Assembly (NCBI GenBank): GCA_027052755.1
Contig: JALUEN010000005.1
Coordinates: 1 to 5,688, forward strand
From: a bacterium
GTDB taxonomy: Bacteria > DRYD01 > JALUEN01
Length of the DNA stretch: 5,688 nt
Direction of reading: 5' to 3'
Below the pieces are notes generated by a model that had not been told where the DNA came from, ran no database searches, and was given only the letters and a program-made list of their open reading frames with translations. Below, piece by piece: positions 4,169 to 5,688 of the stretch. The position numbers were made by a program, and so were the translations under genes. The first letter of the stretch is position 1, and the number at the start of each line of letters is the position of its first letter.

Positions 4169-5688
4169 ATGACCTTACCTTTAGAGGTAGATAGGGAGTT
4201 TCAACGTTTTAAAGAGGAACTTAGAGAGCGCTTCAGCGATAAGGAGATTAACCTCATAGAGAAAGCTTTCCTGTTTGCATCTGAGAAACACAACGGACAG
4301 CTCAGAGCAGAAGGGAGCCCCTATATCACCCATCCCCTTGAGGTAGCTAGAATACTAAATCAGTTCAACATGGATCATATAACGCTAACCGCAGCATTAC
4401 TTCATGACGTCCTAGAGGATACACCTACATCACTAGATGAACTTGAGAAGAACTTTGGTAAAGAGGTTGCTAGATTGGTCTTTGGAGTTACGAAGATAAC
4501 TAGTATATCAAAATTAGCAGAGAAGAGCTTGAGGGAGATACCAGGGGATAAGGGGCTCTCTAAGAGAGAGATCCAGCTTAGGAACCTCAGGAGACTGCTA
4601 ATAGTTACTGTGGAAGATATCAGGGCTTTGATCTTAAAGTTAGCTGACCGCTTACATAACATGAGAACCCTGAAATACCTCAAACCTGAGAAGAGGAGAT
4701 CTAAAGCTATAGAGACCCTAACTATTTACGTCCCCTTAGCTCATAGGCTAGGCATGTGGATTGTGAAAAGTGAACTAGAAGATCTGAGCTTCCAATACGC
4801 CTATCCAGAAGAATATGAACTGATCAAATCAGAGGTTGAGAAAAGGCTGAGAAATGTTAACCCTATCTTAGAGGAGTTTAAGAGAGAGCTAGTGGAAGCT
4901 ATCAACTCTCATGGGATAAACGCTAAGATAACATATAGACAAAAGTCTCTTTACAGCATCTTTGAGAAAATGCAGAGAAAGGGCTTAACTTTGGATCAAA
5001 TTTACGATATACTGGCCTTTAGGGTCATCGTGGATTCCTTAGAGGAGTGTTACACTATCCTTGGAATAGTCCATCAGAGGTGGATGCCTCTTCCTAACAG
5101 GATAAAGGACTACATAGCTAAACCAAAACCTAATGGATACAGATCACTACACACAACAATACTTTACAACTCAATTCCCATAGAGATTCAGATTAGAACC
5201 CATCAAATGCATCAGGAGGCTGAGTGGGGTATAGCATCCCACTGGAAGTATAAGTACAGTGATCTAGATCAGATAGATAAAGCCCTTAAAGCTATCATGG
5301 CTAAGTATTCTAAGAGCTTAACCAATTTGATAGAATCCATAGATGAGGCTATAAAAGCGGGTAGCGGAGAGCTAGCAGATCTAGAGGAAGAGCTCAATAA
5401 ATCGGTTTTCGTGTTTACCCCCAAGGGCGAGTGTTTAGAGCTTCCAAGGGGTTCCACACCTATAGACTTCGCTTACCGAATCCATACTGAGGTGGGACAC
5501 CATTGTATAGGAGCTAGGGTCAACGGTAAGTTAGTACCGCTTACATATGAACTTCAAAACGGCGATATCGTTGAGATCATTACCTCTAAAACCGCCAGTC
5601 CATCCCTTGACTGGCTATCAATTGCTAAGACACGCCTAGCTAAGAGTAAGATAAAGTCCTACTTTAAACGCAAGCATAAAGAAGAGTA
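4169..5688 (+). CDS. rsh: Bifunctional (p)ppGpp synthetase/hydrolase (RelA/SpoT family), 3' end beyond the window
   Basis: This cytoplasmic stringent-response enzyme makes (p)ppGpp from ATP and GTP/GDP and hydrolyses it. The 506 visible residues cover three domains. The HD hydrolase domain has R46, H55 (YITHP), H79-D80 with E83-D84 (LLHDVLEDT), and D160/N164 (LADRLHNM), so all expected metal and active residues are present. The synthetase domain has the R-x-K-YSI-x-x-KM motif, YDILAFRVIV (D280), RIKD (311-314), NGYRSLHTT (322-330) and EIQIRT (339-344), ending in AEWGIASHWKYK. The TGS domain begins at VFVFTPKGE (about 413) and runs to about 472. RIKD is the RXKD form that marks bifunctional RSH enzymes, as opposed to EXDD of synthetase-only RelA. 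Helical, zinc-finger/CC and ACT regions would follow beyond the window. The ATG at 4169 is chosen over 4163 because GAGGAG (4157-4162) touches the earlier one. The synthetase-TGS linker lacks the tryptophan-rich WLRxLLEW-like segment I expect in this family. Confidence 0.95.
   Translation, partial: MTLPLEVDREFQRFKEELRERFSDKEINLIEKAFLFASEKHNGQLRAEGSPYITHPLEVARILNQFNMDHITLTAALLHDVLEDTPTSLDELEKNFGKEVARLVFGVTKITSISKLAEKSLREIPGDKGLSKREIQLRNLRRLLIVTVEDIRALILKLADRLHNMRTLKYLKPEKRRSKAIETLTIYVPLAHRLGMWIVKSELEDLSFQYAYPEEYELIKSEVEKRLRNVNPILEEFKRELVEAINSHGINAKITYRQKSLYSIFEKMQRKGLTLDQIYDILAFRVIVDSLEECYTILGIVHQRWMPLPNRIKDYIAKPKPNGYRSLHTTILYNSIPIEIQIRTHQMHQEAEWGIASHWKYKYSDLDQIDKALKAIMAKYSKSLTNLIESIDEAIKAGSGELADLEEELNKSVFVFTPKGECLELPRGSTPIDFAYRIHTEVGHHCIGARVNGKLVPLTYELQNGDIVEIITSKTASPSLDWLSIAKTRLAKSKIKSYFKRKHKEE

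Noticed and set aside
4402..5457. Minus-strand frames opposite rsh (4402-4683 and 5269-5457)
   Set aside because: They are antisense to conserved RSH domains, with serine/leucine-rich products typical of shadow frames.
2851..5688. Recurrent AGATCT hexamers near ribosome sites and within genes
   Set aside because: Spacing is irregular and the word arises readily from GAG-GAT-CTN and AGA-TCT codons in this composition; no array or operator pattern is visible.

Overview
The window suggests a bacterium, probably thermophilic and from an Aquificota-like or other deep-branching anaerobic or microaerophilic lineage. The main support is the aconitase, a compact 655-residue form that matches my recollection of the 'Aquifex type' aconitate hydratase family (TIGR01342) rather than AcnA or AcnB. 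Heavy AGG/AGA arginine and ATA isoleucine use and strong AAGGAGG ribosome sites fit this, but none of it fixes the species. The long bifunctional-type RSH protein says bacterium, not archaeon.

Layout: two transcription units diverge from an intergenic region of about 415 bp (2851-3265). Leftward (minus strand) lie an aconitase gene (883-2850) and, 54 bp downstream, an isocitrate dehydrogenase gene (828 down to the window edge, 3' end missing). They catalyse consecutive steps, citrate to isocitrate and isocitrate to/from 2-oxoglutarate, of an oxidative or reductive TCA cycle. Rightward (plus strand) lie a secreted or membrane-anchored PEGA-TPR protein (3266-4150) and, 18 bp later, a RelA/SpoT-family (p)ppGpp synthetase/hydrolase gene (4169 to the window edge, 3' end missing).

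The most interesting part is the leader in front of the aconitase gene. Read on the minus strand it holds, in order, a promoter-like pair, two mutually exclusive small hairpins, a compact stem-loop with an 18-nt purine-rich loop, a perfect 10-bp hairpin, and a strong intrinsic terminator (17 bp, then T6-G-T5) about 75 nt before the aconitase start codon. The last three elements overlap so that only certain combinations can coexist, which is the layout of a transcription attenuator or riboswitch. I do not recognise the aptamer-like part as any known riboswitch class. If real, this would be RNA-level control of the aconitase-isocitrate dehydrogenase operon.

Between the units, a symmetric ATTATAAT box serves a good plus-strand promoter and could also act as a minus-strand -10 element. 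The plus-strand leader has an inverted repeat that could mask the ribosome site of the PEGA-TPR gene. Central carbon metabolism and the stringent-response enzyme are thus arranged back to back, which invites, but does not prove, a regulatory link.
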